From Bacillus sp. AFS015802 (GTDB lineage Bacteria; Bacillota; Bacilli; Bacillales; Bacillaceae_B), in the NCBI RefSeq assembly GCF_002561455.1, contig NZ_NTUP01000018.1, positions 1 to 64,000 on the forward strand: DNA of 64,000 bases, read 5' to 3'. A model generated the notes under the pieces. That model ran no database searches and had not been told where the DNA came from. It saw only the letters and a program-made list of their open reading frames with translations. Positions 30,090 through 38,025 of the stretch are shown here, one piece after another. A program made the position numbers and the translations under genes. Numbering within the stretch: the stretch's first letter is position 1; each line of letters starts with the position of its first letter.

Positions 30090-31602
30090 AAAGATTGCCC
30101 TCCTGCCTGTGGATGGGAGACCGGTGACAAGGGAGCTTCCAAGGCAGATCGCCTCGATCGGAAATTGGGAAGTACTGCTTCCGCCTAAAGACCTCCTCGG
30201 CTTCTTGAAAAAACCCGGGGATATCAAGGCTTTGGAAAAATGGATTTGGGAAGTAGCACCTGATGTGGATGGATTTGTCCTTTCCGTCGACATGCTGGGT
30301 TATGGAGGACTGGTTCCTTCCCGCATTTGTATCGATGGAGAGGAAACCATTAAACAGCGTATCGGAATCCTCCGCTCATTAAAAGAGAGGTATCCCGACA
30401 AAGCTCTGATGGCCTTCAGTTCCACCATGCGGATCTCCAATAACTACGTCAATGAGGAAGAGAAGGAATACTGGAGTGATTATGGAGTCGAGCTTTGGGA
30501 GTATTCCTTCCATATCCACAGGTTTGAGAAAACGGGGTGTGAGGAATCCAATCGAAAAGTACAGGACTTGCGGAAACGGATTCCTTCAGAGGTTCTGGAA
30601 GACTACTTATCTACAAGACTGAAAAACTATCGTGTGAACGTCTCCCTGTTGGATATGGTGGAAGACCGAACCCTTGATGTCCTGGTTTTTCCTCAGGATG
30701 ATACGTCCGAGTATGGGCTCAACATCGGGGAACAGGAAGACCTTTCAACGAAAGTATTCGAGCGGGAGTTATTTCAGCGTGTATTCATTTATCCGGGAGC
30801 GGATGAAGTCGCCAATACCCTTGTGGCGAAGATGATCTATCAGCTTGAAAACGTGCCTTTCCCTACATTTTTTCCACTGTACAGCGGTGAAACCGGTGCG
30901 TTATCGATGGCCATGTATGAAGACCGGCCGATCTGTGAGTCGGTGAAGGGGCAGATCATTGCCTTTGGCGGATACACCGTTCATCACCCAGGGGAAGCGG
31001 ACATTGTGTTCGCGGTCAATGTACCGGGGAAACGTCAGGGAGACCTGGCCCTGCAAAAGTACCTTGGGGAAGTCGACACCCCCCATCGGAATATTGGGGA
31101 GTGGATCAAGCGCATCTCTCATTATGTTCGTCAGAATAAGCTTGTGGCCGTGGCGGATACGGCCTATGCCAACGGAGTCGATGCCCGCATGCTGCCGCAG
31201 CTGTTGTCTGGGATCAAGGTGAGTGAGCTTGCCGGATTTGCAGGCTGGAATACAGCGGGCAATACGCTGGGGACGGTCGTGGCACAGGCAGCAATGGTTC
31301 ATCTTCAGAAGCAGAAGCCTTCCCTGAAGGAAGCGGAGGTGAAGGAAAGGCTGCTGGCTGAAATCACCCTTCGATTATTGGATGATTATGTGTATCAGTC
31401 GGTTGTTCGTCAAGAGGTGCGGGCTGGAGTAGATGAGTCGGCTGTCAGCGGTGAAGAGCTGTTGAGCAGGGTGACGGAAATGTTCAGAAATGAGGCTTCT
31501 GAATTCCTGGATCGATACCATCTCCATTTTTCACTGGAGGACATTTACCTCCCTTGGGACAGGACGTTCGAAATCGGGATAGGCAGGGGTGTTGAGTCAT
31601 GA
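30082..31602 (+). CDS. DUF4127 family protein
   Basis: 506 residues, cytoplasmic. Starts MNRKIALLPVDGRPVTRELP and continues with VDGFVLSVDMLGYGGLVPSR, PGADEVANTLVAKMI, VADTAYANGVDARMLPQLL and GFAGWNTAGNTLGTVVAQA, all of which I associate with DUF4127. No biochemical function is established. Its position between a GH38 enzyme and a ROK kinase, overlapping both neighbours, points to a step in processing the glycoside or its phosphorylated product. Confidence 0.8.
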   Translation: MNRKIALLPVDGRPVTRELPRQIASIGNWEVLLPPKDLLGFLKKPGDIKALEKWIWEVAPDVDGFVLSVDMLGYGGLVPSRICIDGEETIKQRIGILRSLKERYPDKALMAFSSTMRISNNYVNEEEKEYWSDYGVELWEYSFHIHRFEKTGCEESNRKVQDLRKRIPSEVLEDYLSTRLKNYRVNVSLLDMVEDRTLDVLVFPQDDTSEYGLNIGEQEDLSTKVFERELFQRVFIYPGADEVANTLVAKMIYQLENVPFPTFFPLYSGETGALSMAMYEDRPICESVKGQIIAFGGYTVHHPGEADIVFAVNVPGKRQGDLALQKYLGEVDTPHRNIGEWIKRISHYVRQNKLVAVADTAYANGVDARMLPQLLSGIKVSELAGFAGWNTAGNTLGTVVAQAAMVHLQKQKPSLKEAEVKERLLAEITLRLLDDYVYQSVVRQEVRAGVDESAVSGEELLSRVTEMFRNEASEFLDRYHLHFSLEDIYLPWDRTFEIGIGRGVES

Positions 31603-32483
31603 CCTTACGGATCGGGGTGGACTTGGGCGGAACGAATATGCGGGCCGCACTCCTTGATGACAAGGGCGGAATCCTGAAAGAAGCGAAAGAGAAGACGGAG
31701 GCTCATGCAGGGCCGGTGAAGGTCATTGCCAACTTGATTTCACTCATTGAAAGGGTGAAAGGGGACGAGGATGTGCTCGGCATCGGGATCGGTTGTCCGG
31801 GACCACTGGATGCACGATCCGGCACGATTCTTTCTCCGCCTAACTTACCTGGGTGGGACCGAATCCCTTTGGCGTCAATTGTCGAGGAGCATTTTGAATT
31901 ACCCGTGAAGGTGGAGAATGACGCGAACGTGGCGGCTGTGGCTGAAGCCAAGCTTGGAGCGGGAGCCGGCTATGAAAGTATCTATTATCTGACGGTAAGC
32001 ACGGGTGTCGGTGGTGGATTTGTCATTAAAGGGAAGGTGTTTCAAGGGGCAAATGGATATGCCGGAGAGGTCGGCAATATGATTGTCGTGCCGAATGGAC
32101 GAAAGCATCCTTCATTAAATCCTGGCGCCCTTGAAAGTCTGGCAAGCGGAACGGCCATTGGGGCAGCCGGCGAATCAAATGGGATCCCCGGTGGGTCCGA
32201 AGCCGTGTTCAACGAAGCACGTAATGGAAATGAAGCGGCCCAGTGTATTATTGATGAATCGGTGGATTACCTGGCCATGGCAATCGCCAATCTCACCCAT
32301 GCCATCAATCCTGACGTCTTCGTATTGGGCGGGGGCGTGATGAGTGCCGAAGAGCAGATTCTCCATCCGTTAAGGGCCAAAGTGAAAGAGTATGTGTATC
32401 CGGAATTGAAAGAACTTGTCCGAATCGTCCCTGCAAAGCTTGGATCCAACTCAGGGGTGATCGGGGCAGGGTTCATCGTTTAG
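31599..32483 (+). CDS. ROK-family sugar kinase lacking the zinc motif
   Basis: 294 residues. ATP site IGVDLGGTNMRAALL, VENDANVAAVAEAKLGAG, LTVSTGVGGGFV and GGGVM are intact. Where typical ROK proteins carry CxCGxxGCxE this one has RKHPSLNPGALESLASG, so the structural zinc site is lost but the Glu remains. It is 4 bp overlapped with DUF4127. Two different kinases in one operon suggest two different sugars, for example mannose and an N-acetylhexosamine. Which does which is not decidable here. Confidence 0.82.
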   Translation: MTLRIGVDLGGTNMRAALLDDKGGILKEAKEKTEAHAGPVKVIANLISLIERVKGDEDVLGIGIGCPGPLDARSGTILSPPNLPGWDRIPLASIVEEHFELPVKVENDANVAAVAEAKLGAGAGYESIYYLTVSTGVGGGFVIKGKVFQGANGYAGEVGNMIVVPNGRKHPSLNPGALESLASGTAIGAAGESNGIPGGSEAVFNEARNGNEAAQCIIDESVDYLAMAIANLTHAINPDVFVLGGGVMSAEEQILHPLRAKVKEYVYPELKELVRIVPAKLGSNSGVIGAGFIV

Positions 32484-32513
32484 TTTTTTTGTGAGAAAGG
32501 GGTGGAGAAATTA

Positions 32514-34073
32514 ATGGAGACCTTACAAGCAGACATCATTATCATCGGTGGAGGGATCGGCGGATGTACGGCTGCACTCGCTGCATCGAAACGAGGGAAA
32601 AAAGTCATCCTGACAGAAGAGACCGATTGGATCGGCGGACAGCTGACGAGCCAGGCGGTCCCACCGGATGAGCACCAGTGGATCGAGCAGTTTGGCTGCA
32701 CGGGGACGTACCGTGAGTTCCGGAACCGTGTGCGGGAGTACTACCGTCGTCACTATCCTCTTAAGGAAGAGGCGAGGCGGGATGAGCGGCTGAATCCAGG
32801 AAAGGGATGGGTCAGCAGGCTCTGTCATGAACCGAAAGTGGCCCTTGCCGTCCTTCAGGAAATGCTCATTCCGTTTACGAGCAGCGGGAGGTTACAGATC
32901 CTTACTGATTATAAAGTGACCGTGGCGGACGTGGCTGGAGACGATGTTCAATCTGTCACTATTCAGCATGGGGACGGACGTTTAAAGAGGCTGAAGGGAC
33001 ATTATTATCTGGATGCGACTGAAACCGGAGAGCTTTTGCCGTTGGCAGGAGTGGAGTACGTCACTGGGGCAGAAGCAAAGAAGGATACAGGAGAGCTTCA
33101 TGCGCCGGAAGAAGCCCGGCCGCAGGATATGCAGTCATTCACGTATGTGTTCGCAGTGGACTATGTAGAGGGCGGAAATTTTGTCATCGAAAAGCCGGAA
33201 CAATATGAGTTCTGGAAAGACTATCGTGCTCCGTTTTTACAGCATCAGCAGTTAAGCTGGTTCGCACCGGATGCCCATACGGGTGGATCGAAGGAATTTG
33301 CGATGTTCCATCATGAAGATTTGTGGGGACTGTGGGATTATCGCCGGATTGTGGACCCGAGCCTTTTTATTGAGGGAACCTATGAAGGGGATATCTCCCT
33401 CATCAACTGGCCGCAGAACGACTATTGGAGTGGTTCGATCATCGATGTCAGTGATGAAGAGCGGGAAAAGCATATTCATGAGTCGAAGCAACTGAGTCTT
33501 TCCCTGCTGTATTGGCTGCAGACGGAAGCTCCGAGGCCGGATGGGGGCAAAGGGTACCCTGGACTGAGGTTACGGGGGGATATTCTTGGAACGGAGGATG
33601 GTCTCGCGAAATATCCTTATATTCGAGAATCGAGGAGAATCAAAGCCGTATCGACGGTAGTGGAAGAAGATATCAATGCCAATACGAGGGACGGCATCAA
33701 ACAGGTGGACGATTCTGTGGGGATTGGCTGTTACCGGATCGATTTGCATCCGACGACGGAGACGAATACATTTTTTTATGCTGAGAGTTATCCGTTTGAG
33801 ATTCCCTTAGGGGCTTTGTTGCCCGTTCGGGTGAACAATGTGCTTCCTGCGTGTAAGAATATCGGGTCCACCCATATTACAAACGGCTGCTTCAGGGTGC
33901 ATCCGGTGGAATGGAATATTGGGGAGTCGGCAGGGTATCTTGCTTCCTTTGCCATGGAGAAAGGCGTCCTGCCACGTGAAGTGAGGGAGAATCAAGCGTT
34001 ATTGCGTGAGTTTCAGGCACTGCTTGAGGAAGAAGGGATTGAATTGAAGTGGCCAGAGGTCGGGCCGATTTAA
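32514..34073 (+). CDS. FAD-dependent oxidoreductase (FAD_oxidored family)
   Basis: 519 residues. N-terminal dinucleotide-binding motif IIIIGGGIGGCTAALAASKRGKKVILTEE, followed by DWIGGQLTSQAVPPDEH, which is typical of the large FAD_oxidored group. The C-terminus has NNVLPACKNIGSTHITNGCFRVHPVEWNIGESAGYLASF. ATG at 32514 has GGTGGAG about 7 nt before; an in-frame GTG at 32502 is the alternative. Redox chemistry on a sugar or sugar acid is plausible. The substrate is unknown. Last cytoplasmic enzyme of the mannoside operon. Confidence 0.8.
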   Translation: METLQADIIIIGGGIGGCTAALAASKRGKKVILTEETDWIGGQLTSQAVPPDEHQWIEQFGCTGTYREFRNRVREYYRRHYPLKEEARRDERLNPGKGWVSRLCHEPKVALAVLQEMLIPFTSSGRLQILTDYKVTVADVAGDDVQSVTIQHGDGRLKRLKGHYYLDATETGELLPLAGVEYVTGAEAKKDTGELHAPEEARPQDMQSFTYVFAVDYVEGGNFVIEKPEQYEFWKDYRAPFLQHQQLSWFAPDAHTGGSKEFAMFHHEDLWGLWDYRRIVDPSLFIEGTYEGDISLINWPQNDYWSGSIIDVSDEEREKHIHESKQLSLSLLYWLQTEAPRPDGGKGYPGLRLRGDILGTEDGLAKYPYIRESRRIKAVSTVVEEDINANTRDGIKQVDDSVGIGCYRIDLHPTTETNTFFYAESYPFEIPLGALLPVRVNNVLPACKNIGSTHITNGCFRVHPVEWNIGESAGYLASFAMEKGVLPREVRENQALLREFQALLEEEGIELKWPEVGPI

Positions 34074-34285
34074 GGGGAGATCCCTGTTTTAAAGGGATCT
34101 TTCCAAATAGTTTATGAGTCAAAAGATCTAGAAATTGACGTTCGATTTGTCTAAAAATGAAGAATTTCTCCATCTAAACTATCTATTATGAAGAAGTATT
34201 CCTTTTATTCAGAAAATTATGATAGAATAAAACTGCCACAACAATGATAGCGCATACATATAAAACGATTATATGGAGGTACTCT

Positions 34286-36646
34286 ATGAAAAAGTGGTTA
34301 ATTGGTAAGAAGATGACCGTGTCAGCGATGGCAATCGCACTGGCAGTCCCGGTTTTTCAGGCCCCTGCATTTCAAGTGAAAGCAGATGAAGGGGAAGCGA
34401 CGAAGGTTGTGGATGAGGATGGGATCAGCGTCATCGTCAATGCAGAAAATGACCGTAACAATACGAATAAGCTTGTCGTGTTTGATCCGACGTTCAGCTA
34501 TTTTACAGAAACAAACGGGTCATCGTATGAAGTGATTCTGAAAAAAGATGAGGGGAACAGTTATCATGTTGTCTCCTCGGGGCAGGGGGACAGTGCCATC
34601 CCCGAAGATGGGGTCGTCCTGTCAACGGGACCGCAAACGACAGATGAAATCATGAGTTTCTTGAAGAGCTTGGAAAAGGGAGAGACCGTTTCGATCAATG
34701 AACCGGTTGAAAGGACCTATGCCAATACATTAGACGATATTGACCCAACCGATGAATCCAACCCTGAGGGAGCCCCGTTCCCAGGGAATCGTGGAGCCAA
34801 CCAGCTATTGCTGTATACTCCTGCCTTTGGTTCAACCACCGGAACGAACCCATATGGATATGAAATCACCGTAACCGATGGAGTCGTCACGAAAATTGGC
34901 GGAGGGGACAGTAGCATTCCCTCAAATGGATTTGTCGTAAGCGGACACGGGACCGAAGCGGAATATCTGAAAAAAGCAGAGATTGGGATGAAAGTGGAGT
35001 ATGATGCGGACGGCAAAATTGAATTGATCCGCGACGCATCCACCTATATTTTCAAAAGTGAACAAACCTTGCAGGAAGCGAAGCAAAGCATCGCTCATGC
35101 TGAAGAAAATTATATTGATGCAGAGTTCAAGAAAGCAGATGCTTCTGTAAAGGAAGCTGAAAAGCTTTTGAAAAAAGCAGGAAACATCCAGAGTGAAGAT
35201 CCTCAAAAGGCATTGGAATATACGGAAGAAGCGACGCAGGCCGCCTACGATGCGTACTATTATTCCCTTCCTTCTGAAGTAGGGGAGCAGCGAGCCATCT
35301 GGTATCGACCTGAAGAGAAGGATCTGGATGATGTCATCACGACGCTGGACCGGATGGAAGAAGCAGGCTTCAACTCTCTTTATCTCGAAACCACTTTCTG
35401 GGGATACACGATCTTCCCGAGTGACACGATGGAAGCCTACGGTCTGCCAAAGCAGCACCCGAACTTCGCCAATCAGGACTACGGGCAATACGGTTCGGAT
35501 ATCCTGAAAGCCTTTATTGAAGAAGGGGAGAAGCGGGGGATCACGATTCAATCGTGGACGGATGGTTTCATGATCGGCCACAGCAGCCTCGGCCTGCCAT
35601 CACAGTTCAAAAAGTACCCGGAATGGAGCGCGGTACAGCGGAATGATGAGCCGGGCACTCCTGGAAGTGACTCCAGCAGTAACTACTATTGGCTCGACAT
35701 CGCAAATCCTGACGTTCAGGACTTTATGCTGGATATTTATAAAGAGCAGCAAGAGGACTACAAGATCACGGGTGTGAATATTGACTATATGCGCTATCCG
35801 CACCACCCGTTTGATAAGAGTTATGGTTTCAGTGCCTCGAATCGAGAACGTTTCGAAGCGGAATTCGGAGTCGATCCAATAGATTTGGAGGAGTCCGATG
35901 AGCTATGGGAAGAGTGGGAGAATTGGCTGCGTGAACAGGAAAACACGTTTGTCGATCAGCTTCACGTGCAGAGTAAAGACATCAACCCTGCCTTTATGGT
36001 GACGGCCACTCCTGAACCGGGAGCAGAGGCTGTTTTGATCAGCGACTGGGTCGAGGACATTGATGGCGTCATCCCGCAGGCGTACGGACATGATTTTAAC
36101 AGCATCCAATCTACGGTCATCGCCAGTAAAAAGCTGACACCGCCGTCGATGATGTATTATACGGGAATCTATTCGTTCTATCATCATTTGGGTGAAAAAG
36201 CGGCCGTCAATGATGTGTTGGCAGCGGGTCATGGAACGTCAGGTGTGAACATGTTCGCCTTCGGTCAGGCCAGTGCCCCGTCTGTGGACGCATTGGGGAA
36301 AGGGCCGTGGAGAAATGTGGCTGTGAACCCTGGAGAAGATCCGAAAGCGGCAGTCCAGGCTATGGTCAAGCAGTTGAAGGAACAGACGGCGTCTATCTAT
36401 ATTCCTAAGGGAGCAGTTAACAAGGAAGAAGGAAAAGAGCTAGAGAATAATCTTCGTAAATGGGAGAAGATGATGGAGAGGCCGGATCAGTCTCTTCAGA
36501 AGGAAAAGGTAGAGGAAGAGTTTGAGAAGACGGTTGAATTGATTAACTCACTTGAAACGCTGAGCCCGGTAGTGAAGGATAGAGTAGTAGAGAAGATGGA
36601 AAAGGTGCATAAGTGGTTGAACTATTACTATGAGAAGCAACAGTAA
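34286..36646 (+). CDS. Secreted GHL10-type glycosyl-hydrolase-like protein
   Basis: 786 residues with a signal peptide (MKKWLIGKKMTVSAMAIALAVPVF...). Residues 25-250 hold two related beta-rich segments (VFDPTFSYFTETNGSSYEV and LYTPAFGSTTGTNPYGYEI), then a helical linker (about 255-330). The barrel domain of the glycosyl-hydrolase-like 10 group starts near 333 (EVGEQRAIWYRPEEKDLDDV; FNSLYLETTFWGYTIFPSD; TGVNIDYMRYPHHPFDKSYGF). ATG at 34286 follows ATGGAGG; an upstream in-frame ATG lacks a site. It has its own upstream region (about 210 bp), so it may be transcribed separately from the mannoside operon. It is a candidate for extracellular glycan trimming. Confidence 0.75.
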   Translation: MKKWLIGKKMTVSAMAIALAVPVFQAPAFQVKADEGEATKVVDEDGISVIVNAENDRNNTNKLVVFDPTFSYFTETNGSSYEVILKKDEGNSYHVVSSGQGDSAIPEDGVVLSTGPQTTDEIMSFLKSLEKGETVSINEPVERTYANTLDDIDPTDESNPEGAPFPGNRGANQLLLYTPAFGSTTGTNPYGYEITVTDGVVTKIGGGDSSIPSNGFVVSGHGTEAEYLKKAEIGMKVEYDADGKIELIRDASTYIFKSEQTLQEAKQSIAHAEENYIDAEFKKADASVKEAEKLLKKAGNIQSEDPQKALEYTEEATQAAYDAYYYSLPSEVGEQRAIWYRPEEKDLDDVITTLDRMEEAGFNSLYLETTFWGYTIFPSDTMEAYGLPKQHPNFANQDYGQYGSDILKAFIEEGEKRGITIQSWTDGFMIGHSSLGLPSQFKKYPEWSAVQRNDEPGTPGSDSSSNYYWLDIANPDVQDFMLDIYKEQQEDYKITGVNIDYMRYPHHPFDKSYGFSASNRERFEAEFGVDPIDLEESDELWEEWENWLREQENTFVDQLHVQSKDINPAFMVTATPEPGAEAVLISDWVEDIDGVIPQAYGHDFNSIQSTVIASKKLTPPSMMYYTGIYSFYHHLGEKAAVNDVLAAGHGTSGVNMFAFGQASAPSVDALGKGPWRNVAVNPGEDPKAAVQAMVKQLKEQTASIYIPKGAVNKEEGKELENNLRKWEKMMERPDQSLQKEKVEEEFEKTVELINSLETLSPVVKDRVVEKMEKVHKWLNYYYEKQQ

Positions 36647-36654
36647 ATAAAAAG

Positions 36655-36685
36655 GTGGGCCACGGGGACAGGTACCCTGTACCAC
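36655..36685 (-). repeat. REP-like palindrome copy 2
   Basis: Reverse-oriented copy (core reads ACCTG on the minus strand), outer part TGGTAC / GGCCCA imperfect. It starts 8 bp after the stop codon of the plus-strand GHL10 gene, thus antisense to it. Confidence 0.65.
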
Positions 36686-36690
36686 TTAAA

Positions 36691-36726
36691 AAGAGACGGT
36701 GGGATTAACGATCCACCGTCTTTTCT
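36691..36726. terminator. Bidirectional terminator between convergent genes
   Basis: Perfect 8-bp stem GACGGTGG (36695-36702) / CCACCGTC (36713-36720) with flanking A- and T-runs on both sides. It serves the GHL10 gene and the convergent regulator. Its right arm is inside the last codons of the regulator. Confidence 0.8.
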
Positions 36727-37643
36727 TGGTTGTCTGGGACAAGGGACCTGTCCCTATGTCCCGAAAGCTTTGAAATCTCCTCAATCTTCGGTGCAAGAAA
36801 CGCCACATAAGGCTCATCATTCCGGAGCTCAAACATGTGCAAAGCGTGCGTGAAAAAAGGAAGGGCTTCTTCGTATTGATTCTTGAGTTCATAATTGTAG
36901 CCAATTTGGTAATGAAGCTCCCCCATTCCCCAAAGCAGTTCCTCATCAAAGCCCCATTTGATGGCTTTATGACAGTATTTCGATGATTCATCAAGCTCTC
37001 CTAAGCGTGTCAGCGCTCTCGCGATATTATAAAATAATTTGGTTTTAATGCTTTTATCTTGTAATTGTCCGGTTGTATTCATGGCCGTTTCGACTTGCTT
37101 AAAATAATGAAGGGCTTCTTCATATTGATGTTTGTTGTAATGAATGGCACCGTTGCTGGCCAGGATCTCCATTTCCCTCTCAGACATTGCCTTTTTCTGA
37201 TGAGCGGTGAGGTGAAATGCTTTATGTAAAAGGGTAAAGGCCGTTTCGGCATCCCGGTTCACTTCGAATTGATAAATCCCTTTGTGCCAGCAAAGAAGTT
37301 GAAGGAGTTCATTATCCTTATAAAATAGTGGATTCTTTTCCTCGTTCTTTACCAGTTCCATCATTTCCTCGTATTTCCGATAAACCCTAAGGTGCCTCAA
37401 TTGTTTTTCCACTTCTATTATGTAATCAAGACGCGGAGTAGTCCCGATTTCAAAGAAAAAGTTAACGTCGACGCCAAGCTTAACCGAAATTTGGTATAAA
37501 GCCGTGGCGCTGGGATAGATATCCCCATTTTCAATTCGGCTGATCAGCGCCTGAGTACAGATTCCTTCTGCGAGATCCCCTTGGGTAATCCCGACAGCCT
37601 TTCTCAATTCCCTGATCTTTTTTCCGATGACTGAGTAATCCAT
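36705..37643 (-). CDS. PlcR-like HTH/TPR transcriptional regulator (paralogue 2)
   Basis: 312 residues. XRE helix-turn-helix (IRELRKAVGITQGDLAEGI, ALISRIENGDIYPSATALYQISVKLGVDVNFFF) and TPR-like helices (YEEALHYFKQVETA, IARALTRLGELDESSKYCHKAI, YNYELKNQYEEALPFFTHAL). It resembles the receptor at 2610 in layout and in the ISVKLGVD segment. GGAGGTGG precedes ATG. No small exported peptide gene is visible on either side, so it may be an orphan or use a distant signal. It is divergent from the M6 protease, a class controlled by peptide regulators in the B. cereus group. The last about 20 residues are encoded by a REP-like element (36735-36763), an unusual 3' extension. Confidence 0.8.
   Translation of the reverse strand: MDYSVIGKKIRELRKAVGITQGDLAEGICTQALISRIENGDIYPSATALYQISVKLGVDVNFFFEIGTTPRLDYIIEVEKQLRHLRVYRKYEEMMELVKNEEKNPLFYKDNELLQLLCWHKGIYQFEVNRDAETAFTLLHKAFHLTAHQKKAMSEREMEILASNGAIHYNKHQYEEALHYFKQVETAMNTTGQLQDKSIKTKLFYNIARALTRLGELDESSKYCHKAIKWGFDEELLWGMGELHYQIGYNYELKNQYEEALPFFTHALHMFELRNDEPYVAFLAPKIEEISKLSGHRDRSLVPDNQEKTVDR
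36735..36763 (+). repeat. REP-like palindrome copy 3, inside a coding sequence
   Basis: Well-formed copy: outer TGGGACA/TGTCCC, inner GGGAC-CT-GTCCC. It lies within the 3' end of the regulator gene and is translated on the minus strand as GHRDRSLVP. Confidence 0.8.
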
Positions 37644-38025
37644 TGGTCCACCTCCAAGAAGGTTTGGTTATCTATATTTTAACAGAATAGTATACGGACG
37701 GTTCTTAAACCTTCATATAATGGGCCCAACCCCTACATACGGGTATATACTATACTAAACTCCATTTACATTTTCCTCACCTTCAACAAATATCTATAAT
37801 CTATCCAAAAGCCATAGAATGAGCCAGAGAGACAGGTACCTTGGATTTTTAGGGGAGATATTGGGACCAAAGGATCTTTCCCCCTGGTGTTCTGTTACCG
37901 AAATATTAAATTATTACATTTATTTTACAAGTGTAAGAAAGAGAAGGTAACTTCGTTCTGTATAAAGAATTCTGAATAATAGGAACTTATAACTATGTTC
38001 TATATACTTTTGAGGGGGAATTGGT
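37644..38025. promoter_or_regulatory. Divergent control region between PlcR-like regulator and M6 protease
   Basis: Contains the regulator's ribosome binding site and, toward the protease, two repeat scraps. One is a partial minus-oriented REP at about 37821-37845. The other is a degenerate copy at about 37861-37890 (TGGGACCAAAGGATC...CCCCCTGG). Near the protease is an imperfect inverted repeat ATAGGAAC (37979-37986) / GTTCTAT (37997-38003), a possible operator. No clear PlcR box and no small peptide gene were found. Confidence 0.4.

Noticed and set aside
37644..38025. A PapR-like peptide gene next to the second PlcR-like regulator
   Set aside because: Short frames exist, but none has a ribosome binding site and a signal-like hydrophobic core.
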